From assembly GCF_020520425.1 (NCBI RefSeq), contig NC_079488.1, positions 2,023,747 to 2,087,746 of the forward strand: DNA of 64,000 nucleotides. Direction: 5' to 3'. Under the pieces are notes generated by a model. The model saw only the letters and a program-made list of their open reading frames with translations. It ran no database searches and was not told the DNA's origin. The stretch comes from Spinacia oleracea (Eukaryota > Streptophyta > Magnoliopsida > Caryophyllales > Amaranthaceae). Positions 1 through 13,662 of this stretch are shown in pieces. The translations under genes and the position numbers were made by a program. Numbering within the stretch: the first letter of the stretch is position 1; each line of letters begins with the position of its first letter.

Positions 1-240
1 ACAGTGAAGGAAAACATGTGAGCATGACTCACTGTTACCTCGACAGAGCAAGCATATATTTACATTTCTGGAGCATATTATTCGTGTTGATCCTTCCCAA
101 AGCTAGCATCACCTTAAGAGGAACATTTGCTTTCCAGATGAACTTTGCTAGTAAAAAAGTAGGATTTAGGGGGTCGATTCAAAGTTTCAAACGATGAAGG
201 ACTTGCAAGAAAAAGAACCTTGTTGAAACCAAGAAGCTTC
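1..240 (-). mobile_element. LINE (L1-type) remnant, zf-RVT region
   Basis: Read on the minus strand, the edge of the window gives pieces of the C-terminal zinc-binding region that follows the reverse transcriptase in plant LINEs. Visible pieces are GSFSCKSF near 190-215, AKFIWKANVPLKV near 110-150, LALGRINTNNMLQK near 70-110, and LCRGNSESCSHVFLHC at 1-48, which keeps the C-x2-C style start and the HxxxHC-like end of the zf-RVT motif. The pieces lie in different frames with stops between them, so this is a decayed copy. The rest of the element would lie left of the window. Identification is by motif order only. Confidence 0.6.
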
Positions 241-250
241 TTAAGATAAT

Positions 251-990
251 ACTTCCTCTATTCTGTTTCAGTTGACACACTTCACTTTGGCACAAGAATT
301 AAGGTGGTGAGAAAGAGAAATGTAAAAGACAATAATGCCTCTTACTTAACCACCGCTACAAACTTTCTATTCTTCTTTTTACAAACTTACAACAATCAGC
401 CTACTGCCATTGGATCCCCTGAATCTTCTGACGACGGTTCTTTCCCCAAACCCTCAACCATGAATTCTCCTCAAATTCTGAATTCCTTAGCCAAGAATCA
501 AGAAATTGGATACTGACTAAGATGACTAAGTTTAATTTGAAGTATAATCGGTTATTGGTGTATGGTCTTCTACATTTGCTGCACATCCTACCTCTACCAA
601 CAAAGCAATTCTCCGTAACTCTGATGACTTTTACAACTCACAACGATCTTTTCACAAACTCAAAACAATCTTTTGATGCTGGCCTGCTGCTGTTATTTGA
701 TGTGAATTCTTTTGTTGTCAATTTCAAGGTAAAATTCTCAAACTTCACCAATTTTGAGTCAATGGGGAGAGTGAGGGGTGTTTACGGTAGTGGTGGTAGT
801 GGAAGATGGAGTGGGGACTGGGGAAGATGATGATGGAAGAGCAAGGGCCGGATTTAGTATGGGGGACGGAGGAGAGGGGTAAGGTTGACATTTTTAACAT
901 AATAAAACATACCCAAAATAGAAACATGTCATCTAAAAAAGAAATTTCCCAAAAAGGAATTCACGTCAACTAAAATAGAACAGAGGAAGT
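251..990. mobile_element. Stowaway-like MITE with terminal inverted repeats
   Basis: The left end ACTTCCTCTATTCTGTTTC continuing into AGTTGAC is matched, in reverse complement, by the right end at 963-990, with three mismatches over about 26 bases. This type of end is common in plant Stowaway (Tc1/mariner) elements. There is no transposase reading frame inside. A clean TA target duplication is not preserved on both sides, so family assignment is moderate. Confidence 0.5.
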
Positions 991-1288
991 CATTGTGTAT
1001 TTTGTTGCAACAGTATGTCCATGGGTTCAAGGTTGAGCTTTAATGGCTACTGATATTACTCAACCATAATGTCTACAGTATCCTATCACCTATGTCACAA
1101 CATTTCCAGAAGTCAACAAAAAATTGGAGATATTTTACAGGTTTAATACACTTGAAATGTCCAACAATTAACTGACCTGAACACTTGGAGCCAATCAAAC
1201 TTAATCTTGGATATCCAAGCTTAGAACTAAGACCTCCAAAATTATATACTATGGGCTTTGCAGAGCACACAATGGTGTTAATAAAGGC

Positions 1289-2367
1289 ATTGTTTGGCCA
1301 AGCTTCTGGAAAACAACTTATGTTTCCTACAAGTAGTTTTCCAGAAACAGTTTCTAAAGATATACTTTTGAGAAACAGAAATGTTTGGCTATAATAACTA
1401 AGAAGTATTTCTCGGAAACAAAAACAATTTTATGTGTTTGGCCCATTCTATAAAATAATGGCTTTTACCCCATTATTATTAATCTAAAAATATATTTTTT
1501 GGCACCTTTTTAGAAAAATAAAGATGAAATGCTCACCATTTGTTCTTCAACATCAACGCATCAGGTAAACCTTCATAATAGAAATTTTATCTTTTTTTTT
1601 TTCTTACTAATTATTCTTAACTGAAAAGCAATGAGATCTACAAATTTCAACAAATATCTCTTCATTTACAAGGTAATTAGTAGATAAACAAAGAATCATT
1701 GAACACCAACAAAAAATAGCAAACCAAAAGCACAAACCCCAAAATAAAGCTCCTCAAAATCTATAGTCAAAGCAAACCAAACACAATAATTATCATTAGA
1801 TTATTCAAGACAAATTACACCCGCAAAAACTTATTAGAAAAACCTTAAATTGATTATTGTTCTCTCAAAGCACGAAAGAGTTTAATTTTGCATCATATAA
1901 TTGCAGCAAAAAAAAATTAAAGAAAGAGGAAAGAAGAATGAAACTATGCCAATAGTTCGGACAAGTGATTGGTACTGTATTAATTTGTGACAGAAAATGT
2001 TGGGCAAGACGAAAGGTGCTGGGAGATGAAGAGATCTGACTTCTAAGAAGATGATAGGAAGCCATGAGGGTCTGTGTAGTGAGGAGAGAGAATGAAGGAG
2101 GGACCTTCTAATAAGGAGCAGCGTTTCAGATGGGACACGAAAGGAATAACTAAAAAGGGTAAGGGCAATTAGGTCAAAAAAGGTTTCATGTAATTGGGGA
2201 AAATAGCTCCCGAGAACCACTTTGGAGAAGCTCCAAATTGGTGTTTCTCCTTCTCTTCCTCTCTAGAAACAGTTTGGGGCTTCTTGAAAAATTATTTCTC
2301 CTCTGTAGGAATCCCCTGTTTGGTCCAAAAAGTGTTTCTTGAAAAATTATTGCTTGGCCAAACACTA
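1289..2367. mobile_element. Possible hAT-like non-autonomous element
   Basis: The motif TGTTTGGCCAAGC at the left is met by its reverse complement GCTTGGCCAAACA near 2351-2364, and both sides carry further gapped similarity (TTTCTAGAAAC, TTCTTGAAAAA type strings). Such ends are typical of small hAT-like elements in plants. No target duplication could be seen, and the inside has no recognisable coding sequence. The remaining 2368-2974 shows nothing apart from the poly-C run. Confidence 0.3.
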
Positions 2368-2874
2368 CCAAAGCTTCACTTAAAAGATGTTCTTGAAAAA
2401 AAGATGGAAAAGGTTGTATTGCTGAAGTGAAGAAGATGGTCTTGTTATCTTGGTGGAGAAAAGGTGGTGCCGTGGTGCACTTGGAAAGAAAGAAACCAAC
2501 AATTTTTTAAGAGTATAGCTTCCCCTCTTAAGATTTCAAATTCTTTTTAGGAGGCCTATAACTGGAGTAAAGTATTGGCCTCTGAGCCACAATTAAAGTT
2601 TCTTAAATTTTTCAATTCAAAGAAAAACACTTCTTGACTTTTGTAGATAAATTGCTTTGTCATAACTTGAGGGCATGAGCTTTTTCGTAATAAGTCCTCC
2701 ATTTGCATATAGCCGACACCCCCTCTTTCTGATATACTTCTCGATAAAACAATAACAAAGCTACACTTGGAAGTAAAAACATTGCAGTGCCCATATTCTC
2801 AAGTATTTGGATCTAATTATCATTTCTGAGGGACATTGCTTGTACTCTGAACAATAGCTTACTAAGCACATCTG

Positions 2875-2898
2875 CCCCCCCCCCCCCCCCCACCCCCC
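2875..2898. repeat. Poly-C tract
   Basis: Seventeen C in a row, one A, then six C. It lies just beyond the last recognisable exon of the minus-strand TT9-like gene (a poly-G run in that gene's sense). The length is likely to be variable or mis-sequenced. Confidence 0.9.
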
Positions 2899-2974
2899 TC
2901 TTGTGATTTTTCGGATATAAAACATCACAAAGTAAATTGGAACAAAGAGAGGAAAACAGTGGAACATTATGCAC

Positions 2975-5900
2975 CTTGATTTTTTCTAAGTAGCTATCAA
3001 GTTCACTAATAAAACCGCTTCTTGTTGAGTAGCTCCCTGAAGAGAAAAGTTGTTCTTCACCTGAGCTCTCGCCGACCAGAGCTTGCTGCAAGCACAAGAA
3101 AGTCATTATCATTTTTAAGGTCAACACAAAACGGTGGATGGTATCTGAAGCAATCAAATTTATCTTTTCATTCTCTTGTTGGAAAGGAGAGTGCTTAGAG
3201 CTTAGACTGAGTATTAATTCCCATTAACAAGAATTACAGACTAGTATCACTCTTTGTTTTTTCATGTTAAAATATGTAAGTCATCAGATATTTTGTGAGA
3301 AGGAATGACACTACATTTTTCGACACCAATACACTGCTCGCGTGCTATCATAGTGTTATACACCCTTGAGGAAGAGAATCATAATTCCTAATTGATCAAA
3401 TAAGTTTGTTAAAGTATTAAAGGTGTTTGGTTATGAGGGTTATGAAGAAAAAGAGCTTTTTAGGTGAACTAAAGGTTTGACCATTCCAAAAAGCTAATGT
3501 GAGTGTAAGATTGGAAAAGGTTTGGAAGAGAGCTTTGGGATGAAAAGCTCAATACATAATCTTTTTCAATTAGAGGTTTGAAGAAGTGGGTGTAGCTAAT
3601 ATTGAATAAAATTAGGACCCTTATGAACCTACATCCCTTTTCTTTTCTTTTTGATAAGCAAGTAAGCATATTCCAATTCAAATTTAATGTACACCTAAAG
3701 CTAACTGTGGTAGGGGAAAACCTCCTAGGAAGGAGTGAAGGACCCACCCCCACCAACCACAGCAGCTGAATAGTAAAAATCACTAAACAGTCCTTTCCAA
3801 GGCCAAAACATTAAATAAAATACTTCAATATTTACAGACTCTCAAACCAGCCCCTATCTAACTGCCCGACTTTTTTTCTTATAAAGAACCACCAGGTGTC
3901 CAAGTGCTATTATTTAATAACTTAAACTTCATACCCGAGGACAAATCCTGAGACTAGTAAGCACCCATTATCCTGAGACTACTAAGCATCCACATCTTCC
4001 AAACAGATCATTTAATAACAAAACGAATTCAACAAACATGTAGAAGGCTTTGCGATTCACAACCACCATCCAATTTCCCATTAATCATTAATAACATGCC
4101 TAACCCCTTGTAACCAAAAAACCCTTTGCAAAATGAGAATGCATAAGATAACATCAAAGATGACTAACAAAAGTATTTTCCAATTACATAGAGCATACAT
4201 ACCAGTAAGAGCTTCTTATGTTGTTTCCGTTTAGGAAGAATCCCAAATGCATCTAGCATTGACTCCTCCAATTCTAGAATAAAAGAAACCTTTAGTAAGG
4301 AAAATAGCAAGAGAAATACTCCCTCTGTCCCACAGAATTTGTTAAGCTTCATAGCTAGAAAAAATAAATAAGAGGAAAATCATTTAATGCATTACCACAG
4401 GTAATTTTCTTTTTCAAGTATATTACACAGGGTGTTTTGTCTTTGTTGATTGATTATCTTGGTAAGGGGATGATGGGACATCGGCCTCAATCAAATGTTA
4501 GATGCACAATTCAAACCTTCATTTGTATTTTTCTAAAACAATATTCACAGTATTTTCAGATGGCTATTATAAGTAACTTCGACAAACTTTATGGGACAGT
4601 GTAGCATCCAAGCAGCCTAACATCACAAGTTTACCTTTGGTTTGCAACAATGTAGCAAGTACACTTAGTGATCCCAAAACTTGCACATCGTCGCCTACGT
4701 TAAGATAAGAAAGTATAGTCTCCCTGCATAACACAATTTCCAAAATGGAAATCATTAATTTCAATCTAAATTCCATGTTGATGTAAGTAATTGGATTAAA
4801 AAAATTCATTTTCGGTCCACTTTTTCTAGCCAACGCAGAACGATGGAAGACCAGTGGGGTTAAGCAACAGCTATCCACTAATGAAGTAAAATGAATAACA
4901 GTAATTTCAGATTTCTAAAGACTTTGCTAGTGGTCATTGTAATCGAAACATGTACAAAGAATGAAACTACCCACATATGCTGATGATTTTTTGTTGACAT
5001 CATATAAAAGGAAAATCCAGCTCCTATTAACAAAGGGAAATGAAAATGGAAGGGTATGATCCATGCACATTGAAATATCAAAAACTCTTGTGTGCCCCCG
5101 ATCTACGGTATTTTACTGTACATCCAAATATAAAAGTGAACCAGACCAAAGATATAAGTGACCTTATTCGGGGACTAAAGTTACCTTACTCAAGGATAAA
5201 TGTGACCCTAACCATTAAGGATAAATGTGACCCTAACCATTGAAAAAATGTGACCCTAACAATAAACAATGAAGTGCGCTGATCAAGAGTGGTATGCTTG
5301 TTACAAGTTATAACTATGACCAATACAACACCAACAATGAAAATATACACCAATACAAAAGTGTAATATAGGTAGTAGGCTACGTGGAGTTTGACCTCAC
5401 ACCATGCACAATATTATACTTTGCTAATAGCCTTAAAAATAAGGTAACTTATAATTACAATAAAGAAAACTTGTAACATCAATAAGGGTAACCCAGAACA
5501 GGTACGGATAACCTTCCTCTTTTAGGCCGCCACACAATATATTATCGTAGATCGGCCTTTCTGAAAAGTTTGTGTTGAAATATATGTTCAATCATAGAAT
5601 AGGAAGTTCTTCTATTGGACTAAATTTAAATTTTATACTTTATAGTTCACAGCTTTTTGCCATCTTTAAACAAACGCAATAAAAAAATAAGAAAAATATA
5701 TTTATTTCTTTTATTTTACAGTTTCCATTGTATACATCATATATTAACACTTACAATAATATTGATTCTTAGCAGCCCTCTTTATTTTATCCCAAAAATT
5801 CTAATCATGTCATGACAATGTTACAATGTTAAGGACAAAATGAACTCATGAATAGAAGCATAAAATAAGTATTTAACGCACCTTACATGAAAATAACAAG

Positions 5901-8900
5901 AAATAGTTAAGCTGAACTTGGATGGGGAAATGGTGGAGCACACACTAGTGGTGCTATGGTCTCTATACTCCAGGACATACTACAAAACCCACCAATGGCT
6001 CCAAACAACAATGACAAATGGGAAAACGACGGGCACAGAGTAAATGGCTAAAGTGCTAAACACCAGAAGGGAAATTCATGTATCTGACTTTATCTATCAT
6101 ATTATTGTAAAATTTTCTTTATCCCACAAAGCCACGACGAGAGAAAAAGAAAAAGCTATATGGATAATATGATAACTAGGGCTCAGATTTTACCTGAGAG
6201 ACCGACTTAGATCACCCCAATTATCTTGCAAGCTCACATCTTCAGGAATGGCAAGTTTCAAGTTACTATCATCCTCTTCCATATATCCATTACTGCTTTG
6301 AGTACTTTCTTCAGACAGTGAATGTTGACTTTTGTAAGAGGTTGCTTTGCCATTCACTTCAGCTTCTTGAAGTGATACGAAGGCGCCTTGTGGACAAAAG
6401 AAGGCAGCAACAATGGTATTTGCCAAATCTTTGATTTTGACTATTCTCAATATGCAACAAAGTAGATACAATGAAGTGACAGCTCCGATTCCTGAACCCT
6501 GGATGCAAAAGCTACAGAAAGTCGGTAAAACAAGTTTCTTTACAAGATAAATACTGGTTATCATTACCGCAGTTATAAACCCCCCAAGTCTCTTCTTCCA
6601 ATTTTCCTTTCAAGAAAATGCTGAAAGTTCGAGTAACTACACTATGTTAAAAAAAATTGCAGTTTAACTGCAACATCAAGGAAAGAGCAGCAAGGAATAA
6701 GGATAAATGTAAGACAAACAGACAGAACTAAGTTCCAAACTTACAGCCTCAGTCAGAGAAGGCAGCAACAGTGGCAATATCAAAAGCCGCAACAAGTTGT
6801 TTGTTAACAATCTGTCAACATCCGGAATTCCTGCTGAGATAACATCACTAAAATAATACAGGTTGTCCTCAATTTCATCCGCGAAGGCAATGATTCTAGA
6901 TGAAATTTCTTTAGAAGTTTCCCTGTTGTCAAATGAAGAAAAAAGATATGCTAAGTGAATAACAGCTTGGAATCAGGTAATTCTACTGACGTTGCAGAAT
7001 GAAAACTTACCGTGAAGCTTGAATAACCAAATCATTCAAAGTGTGGCACTGCTTCTTGAAAAAAGTAACCTGGTCTGTGAAGTAATTCGCAAGTGTGCCG
7101 CTGGCGACGTATCTATTTACACTCTCATCCCCAACTACAAACCGCGAAATAAATTAGGAACTCATAATGGAAAGAAAACAAAGCATAAAGCACTAATTTA
7201 AGAAAGAGTGGATCGTAAGAAATCGAAACATCACTGACCGTGGTAAACATTAAGAGTTAATGCCCGTATAGCAATACGAATCATACTCTCTTCATGGAAA
7301 GCAAATCGAATTGCTTCAACGTATAATGGAAACGATACTACCTCATCCTAGTTCAGGAAACAAAAAGAGGAATCAATAAAAACAAATTGAGAAAATGGAA
7401 GATCTTCAGTAGACATTTGATAGACACTGCACACGCAAATTTATGACCATACTTCACCGCATAACGGAACTTGCGTCAATGAAGTTGCTTTGTTAAAACT
7501 TCTAAGAAGACCTCAAATAGAGAACAATCAGGCCTTTCACAATATTAACTACTCTCTTCCTTCTTAGAGATTGTCAAATTTTGGTTCCTGGAAAAGTATG
7601 CCCATTTGCAATAAAAATTCACAGATTCATAGGTCAATGGGAAGTAATAAATTAGTGCAAAACAACACACATACGGATGTTCTATGCCCCCTCTCCTATT
7701 TGACCAATATCAGGAATAGAAACAATAAAACATTCTTGCACAACATTCTTTTGAATGTTGAATGCAAAGGTACAGTATTCATAAGAACATATAAACAAAT
7801 TCTGGAAATGCTAGCAGTGTTTAAAAAAGCGCGCTTAAAGCTCGCTTAAGCGCTGAAGCTCGAAGCTCTAGGGCAAAGGGCTTAATTAGGTCTGAGCGAA
7901 GCGTTTGTGAAAAAGCGCACCGAAGCGCACTTAAGTGCATGAAGCGCAAAAAGCGTATGAAGCGCGCTTTTTTGAGCTTCGTTGAAATTCTTCTTTTTTA
8001 AAAAAATTTCACGTTAAAAGCTTCTTTTTTATATGTTGTTATTGTCTATTGGACCACATCCTATTAATCCTTAACAGTAGAAAGTGGGCCAAGAGTCCAA
8101 AAGAATAGAAAAAAAGATGACATATCCTTTGAAAATAGCATAGTATATTTGTTTCCTAGTGGATATTACATGATAAACACTATGTTATATGCTTTATTTT
8201 GTTAAAACAAGGAGCAATAGGGAAGAAATCTGATGTTTATGTGTTTTGTGGTTATTTTAGTAAGATATATATCCATAATGATAAAGAAACCTTGAATTCT
8301 TAAAAAGTGCGCTCACTTCGATGAAGCTCGCGCTTTACGCTTAAGCTCTAGGACTCATATCGCCTCACATGGACAACGACCTGCTTAATTTTGAAGAAAA
8401 TCAGAAACATCCTCCCCGTTAAAAATGCAAGTTATTAGTCTTGAACATGGGAATATGAAGCGCAAAGAACATTTATGAGCAGCATTAACCATTTTTCTAA
8501 TGATCGCTTAGTGCATCCTACCTGAGCAGACTGGTAAACCAAAATTAAACCAAGTTATTATTTAAATTATAACCCAGCCCAAAACCGACATTTTCGGTTA
8601 TGTTACCCTAAATTTTTGGTTCCGTCACCCTGGACTTTCAGTTTGGGTTGCGGTTTTGGTTTTCCGGATTATTTACAGAGCCTTACTTGTCATATTGTCA
8701 TTATTAAGAACAAATGACAGCAAGATATTATGGTTGTCCATCATCACTAGCAATTGTATTTTTGCAAAAGCCAGAAGAATCATCCACGTCTGACCCTGAT
8801 AGTATGATAGTAAATAGTTCCAAGAAACCAACAGGGTAGTTCCAAGCTTACATTTTGTGTCTTCACAAGCAACGATATTGTGCCCTTGTTCAGATGCCCG

Positions 8901-11900
8901 CTTATAGCTCTGCATACACAAATCCCAATGCAACTCATTAGTTCCCTTTGCAAACATTTTGATACAGATACAACATGCATCAAATCAGAATCAACATCAA
9001 TACGATTAACAAATGGAGTATAACATTAGAAGAGAACATACCTTAGGAAGGATATATAATATGATAAAAGCTCCTCATTTTGAAAGTCAAAGGAATAACT
9101 TATGAGATAGTTAATGTGCTCATTGCTGAAGAGATAATCTATAAAATGTCAAATCAAGCTACTGTCAGTTTACATAAAGCAAACGAAAATAAAAAATGAG
9201 AATAAGGGCTAACTTCCTCCTTCTTGAGACAACTCACATATTGCATGCTCATTTTTCAAGTTTTGAATCATGATGCTCATTGTCTGAAGTAATTGGAGTG
9301 AAACAGTGATAGTTCTACTGATCTTCAGAATACGTACAAACTCTCCCAACACTTGTTTCTCCATAAAACAACTGCACATAAAGCAAACATGATAAAATAA
9401 TTAGAAGCTTAAACTGATAATAAAGCCTTTTGCAAGAATTGCCTTGGTTACAGCCTTACAGGTCATTTCAATCAGCCATATCCATTGTTTTGGTTTCCCA
9501 AAAGCCGTCTATTATTTGCTGATAAAATGGGACAATATATAGCCTACTTCACTAGTTAAATCCAGAGAGTTTCAAACTCCACATTCGCCCTTTTCTCTCC
9601 GGCATTGAAAAACATTATAAGATGGTTTTAGTGGCCAGCTCGAATTATAGAAGCCCGAATTATTCCTTCTACTCCTCTTGTTGGGGCCAGCTCGGTCATA
9701 AAAACCGATCAAGGCGTACCAATAGATTCCAAACAGAAAACATATACGGGCATACAGAAACAAGGATTGAGTACAAAAATCTGCTGTTTCTATTAATAAT
9801 AGTCTGTAGAAAAATGATGTAGCGACTTGCATCTGGTACTTTGAATTTTTAGAAAGAAATCTTTTCTTCCCCATCTTAAAATGGTTTCATAAGACAATTT
9901 GCTGCTGAGTAAAAAAAAATTAAAGGAATGTTATAGGTCTCTATTAGGTTACAATAAAAAGTTAAAAATGGATGCCCATAAGACGGGTATTAAGGTTGAT
10001 CTACTTGGAAAATATTTTCTACGGCTTGTTGATGTGCATGTAAGATATTTGAAACTTCAATACAAATTATTCTTGTGCATTGGGGTTTGGGGTTTGGTAA
10101 TCTAGTGTGTTTGAACAGATTAGTACTTCAACGGAACAGTTTAAGTCAATATCAGCATTTATTTTCCAGAAGGAAACTTTGAACTCTAGATTTTAACTGA
10201 AACATAACTTCAAGTTCAGTCAAGGAATATTAACCCGTTGGGGCTGGAGAATAAGCAGATCCTGAATGCAGCCCTCATCCCTACTTCTCCAAAACATTAT
10301 AATGAAGCTAGCCAACATTTGGGCCTGAGACCAAAAGCAAATACAGGGCCCCTCGTGACATCAGTCCAGCTTACGCGCTGTTAAGCGATATAGACCCATA
10401 TTCCTCTCAGCTAACTTGAGGATCTACTGATTTCAAAATCCTCTAATTAAAAGACTAGCACTTTCTATCTTCACCATCATTGCCGCATACACACAGGCAC
10501 GCACAAAGATGCTAATTGCCAACGGGGAAAAAAAAAATTAAAAAAATAAATAAAGAAGAAGCTTTAAGCAAATAGTTCATGGAATACTTCTAAACTAATG
10601 CGCTTACTCGAAGAAGGTTGAGTCATGCTGATCTCCATATGTTACCAACTCAGCAATTGATCTCAGTGCCTCAATAACAAAATCCTTCATGGAAAAGATA
10701 TGATATTCATTAACATAGCACAAAAGTTAGCAACAGAAGAGTGAATAGAATTTAAGATTCAACTGACCTTGTTAACTTCATTGACAATTTGAATCTTTTG
10801 CAGCTGATCAGTCAGATATCTGCAATAAAAGAAAAAAAAATCAGAAGGCCAACATCAATGGAACCCTAGATTATACTTGCTTGATTAAGTTGGAAACTTG
10901 TGCTCACAACACCTAAAGATTAACCAAGTCCCTTTCTAGATACAAGCGAAACAGAAAATTCAATAAAATAGACATTAATACTGTGTTCGGAACTTAACTT
11001 TAATGAGAATAAAACTAAGTAAAAGTGCTGTATGAATTCCTCAATTTTCCCATGTTTGTTTATTGGGAGAAAATAGTGGAAAAGTAAATGTCTGTAAATA
11101 TGTGGAGATCCTTATAGTTATAAATGAGCCTTTGGTTTTCCATAGTTTTTCCTTCAAAATCAATGGAAAAACTGTGGAAAATCTAATATTCTCTTATTAA
11201 CTTCAATAGTTTTCCTCATTAAACTGACCAAACAATGGAAAAATAGGAAAAAGACTTTACTTTTTAATAGTTTTACTCATTAAACAATCAAACAAGTGAA
11301 AATTATATGGTTGCAGCTAACGTCTTAGTTTTTAGACTTCCTTATTGGTGCAATGTCACATGTATTCGTCTAAACGTAAAGATGGACGGTAAATGTACAG
11401 AGGTCATATAGGCATATCCACATATAGCTAACAAGCATATATAAACCTATTTGATAAGGTATGCAATGTATCTAATGTTAACTAGGTTTTTGCAGACAAG
11501 GTGATCTCACTCTTAGAACCATAAGTCCATAACTAATTATGCATAAGGGCCCTTGAGGTATAACCACTCTCCCCCTATCACTCAATTTAAGTAAAGAAAT
11601 CTTTTAAACTACCAAAACTTCACCTTCTTCATATGCAACTTATTTTAGAAGTTACAAAAAAAATATGGAAACGTATATGAGAGGATCAGAATAGCACCAT
11701 GTGCTCTTGCGGTTTATACATCAGAGATTCAACCAAGTTATTACATTTTATGAATTTCATCTCTCCACACGTAATTGTTTGCCAATCAGGATAAAAATAA
11801 TTGATAAAGTTAAAATACCCACAAATGCCTAATCCTTTCTTCTCTTCCCTTACGCCTCCCCTTAGCCATACAGAACACATAAAAGCATACATGGAATCAA

Positions 11901-12471
11901 ATTTCTTGGTCAAAATTACTTCATCCATTCAAAAGTAGATATCACATTGTCTTAACCCTTCATAATTATGCGTATGATGATATGACAAAACCCCTTACAA
12001 TAGGTGTGCCGATTAATCCTATCACCATCACTTAATTTTTTGTGTGTTATGGAATTCAATGATTCACCACCAGTGTTTTAGGAAATATGACAATCCTTTT
12101 ACGAACATCCTAAAATAACATATGTAACTAATAATTCCAGACCGGTAGTAGCCAGGACTAACTAACAAGTGGGTTATATCGATGATCACCAACGTCACTT
12201 TAAAGGGGAGAAATTTCGCAGTTCCCTATTACTGATGAACTAACTAAGTCAAATAGGCATGATTGGAAAACTGAAAACAAACACTTGAAACTAAACTAAA
12301 TCCCCAATACACAGTATACTACAAATTCAAACCCAGCTAACAAAAAGTTGCAAATTAATCAAAGAATACGACACTAACTGCAACATTATACAATCAAAAT
12401 AAAGTAAGAACAAACCTAAGTTCGTCCAAGGAGAATCGATTTCTGGATCTCCAAAAGGAAAACCACATCAT
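2975..12471 (-). CDS. TT9: TT9/GFS9-like protein (CLEC16A/Ema family), 13 exons, C-terminus missing
   Basis: Homologue of Arabidopsis TT9/GFS9, a Golgi-associated peripheral membrane protein needed for vacuole development and flavonoid build-up, related to animal CLEC16A/Ema. Exons (minus strand): 12471-12416, 10819-10768, 10684-10608, 9371-9238, 9138-9042, 8909-8852, 7347-7239, 7134-7011, 6922-6745, 6498-6194, 4723-4635, 4273-4203, 3085-2975. All have GT-AG borders and their phases join without a break into 487 codons. The N-terminus reads [17 protein letters not shown] (an extra ATG lies just before). Exons 2-7 form the conserved FPL domain, with [33 protein letters not shown] and the [11 protein letters not shown] block; exon 10 has [20 protein letters not shown]; exon 12 has [19 protein letters not shown]. 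The family protein is over 800 residues, so about 40% is absent: the following exons are either left of the window or lost. Confidence 0.88.
5192..5260. repeat. 25-bp tandem duplication in intron
   Basis: A 25-base unit (core AAATGTGACCCTAACCATT) occurs twice head to tail at 5192-5241, with a third partial copy to 5260. It lies in the long intron between exons 10 and 11 of the TT9-like gene, inside a stretch rich in AAGTGACC-like words. No coding role is visible. Confidence 0.7.
7817..8360. repeat. GCGC/AAGC-rich interspersed repeat in intron
   Basis: Two blocks, about 7817-7980 and 8300-8360, are built from alternating words such as AAGCGCGCTT, CTTAAGCGC and GAAGCTC and end with AAGCTCTAGG, separated by AT-rich sequence. 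They stand out sharply from the intron. The composition and arrangement suggest a small non-autonomous DNA element, but no terminal repeats or target duplication could be fixed. It lies in the intron between exons 6 and 7 of the TT9-like gene. Confidence 0.4.
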
Positions 12472-13657
12472 TAAACAATCAAACCTTCAAAATTAACATT
12501 CTCGGCGATCATAAACTCGGAAAAAGTTGGCAAATTGAACCAGAAATAATTCAGGCGAGCCGAATTATTTCCACCATTCAACAAATAAGAACAATCACAG
12601 TGTGTGATTGTGATATTGCTTGATGAATGTGAATTAGAAGACGTGATTTGAGAGGAATTACGAATTAGGGTTTGAAATTGAAGAATTTGGGGATTTCGGA
12701 GGAGAGAGAAAGAGGGGAAGAGGGTGATGCCGACGATCGGTGGTGGGGGAAAAAGCGTCAGATTGTGTCGCCGGTAAGAAAGAAGCACGAAGGAGTGATA
12801 TTTAATTATTTTTGTTGTCGACAAATTTTTATTATTTGTCTTTTTGTTTGGTGTCAATTCTAAGTTTTGATGAGATAGGATTTTTTTTAATTATTATATT
12901 ATTTGTAGGACTTGCTAGAGTGTTAGTAATTCAAATTCAACTAGAACTTAAACATGTTTCTTAATTACGGAGTAATTGAACTAGTGTTTGGGCTCGTTCG
13001 ACGAATGGGCTGGTTATATGTGGTCGGGTAATGAAATTTAGAAATTATGTTGTTCTTAAGTAGGTGTTGTAGAAGGTAATTAAACCAAATGACAATAATT
13101 AAAACTTTAACATATGAAGTCTTGTCTTTCTAATCATTACATTTTTCTGCTCATGTTCATCTACCCTGAAAAAATAGATCCACTTTAAATCACTTATTAC
13201 CACCAATAACATATCATTTGTACAAAGACCAAACAAATTTGCAACTGTTACAATTTACGATTATACTCATGTTATCCAATTAATGGAAAGACTTAACAAA
13301 GTCTAACTATTGAACTATACTGACAAAACTTTTCTTATACGAGAACTAAAACTAATTGTAAGTTCCCCTAACAACAAAAATATACAAATTAAACCTACCT
13401 AAAAGTCTCAAAATATCGATGACAATTTACCAACCTTTAATCATTTGCATGGAAACCATACATTATAAGATTATCATTCTCTGCAAAATGAATTGCAACT
13501 AATTAAGCAAGAAAAGTAAACAACACACTTCCAATGTGTTTAAGAAAAATCAAGAATAACGTGCTTAGAGAGAGATAGGGGGGGGGGGGGGGAGGTGGTA
13601 TTACATCTTGAATTGCATGCATGAAAATAAACAATAGAAATGTTGAGTTAAAGCACC
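12472..13657 (-). promoter_or_regulatory. 5' UTR and promoter side of the TT9-like gene, then intergenic
   Basis: Directly upstream of the start codon on the minus strand lie about 300 bases with the pyrimidine/purine-rich look of a 5' leader (the plus strand shows GAGGAGAGAGAAAGAGG near 12698). No TATA box could be assigned with confidence. Beyond about 12850 the DNA is AT-rich, with no gene or recognisable element up to the target duplication of the Tekay element. Confidence 0.3.
13578..13592. repeat. Poly-G tract
   Basis: Fifteen G in a row preceded by a GAGA microsatellite-like stretch, about 70 bases outside the left end of the Tekay element. Homopolymer length is unreliable. Confidence 0.9.
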
Positions 13658-13662
13658 CTATG

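Noticed and set aside
4313-4350. Stowaway-like end ACTCCCTCTGTCCCACAG
   Set aside because: No matching inverted end was found within a kilobase, so only a possible single-end remnant; not listed as an element.
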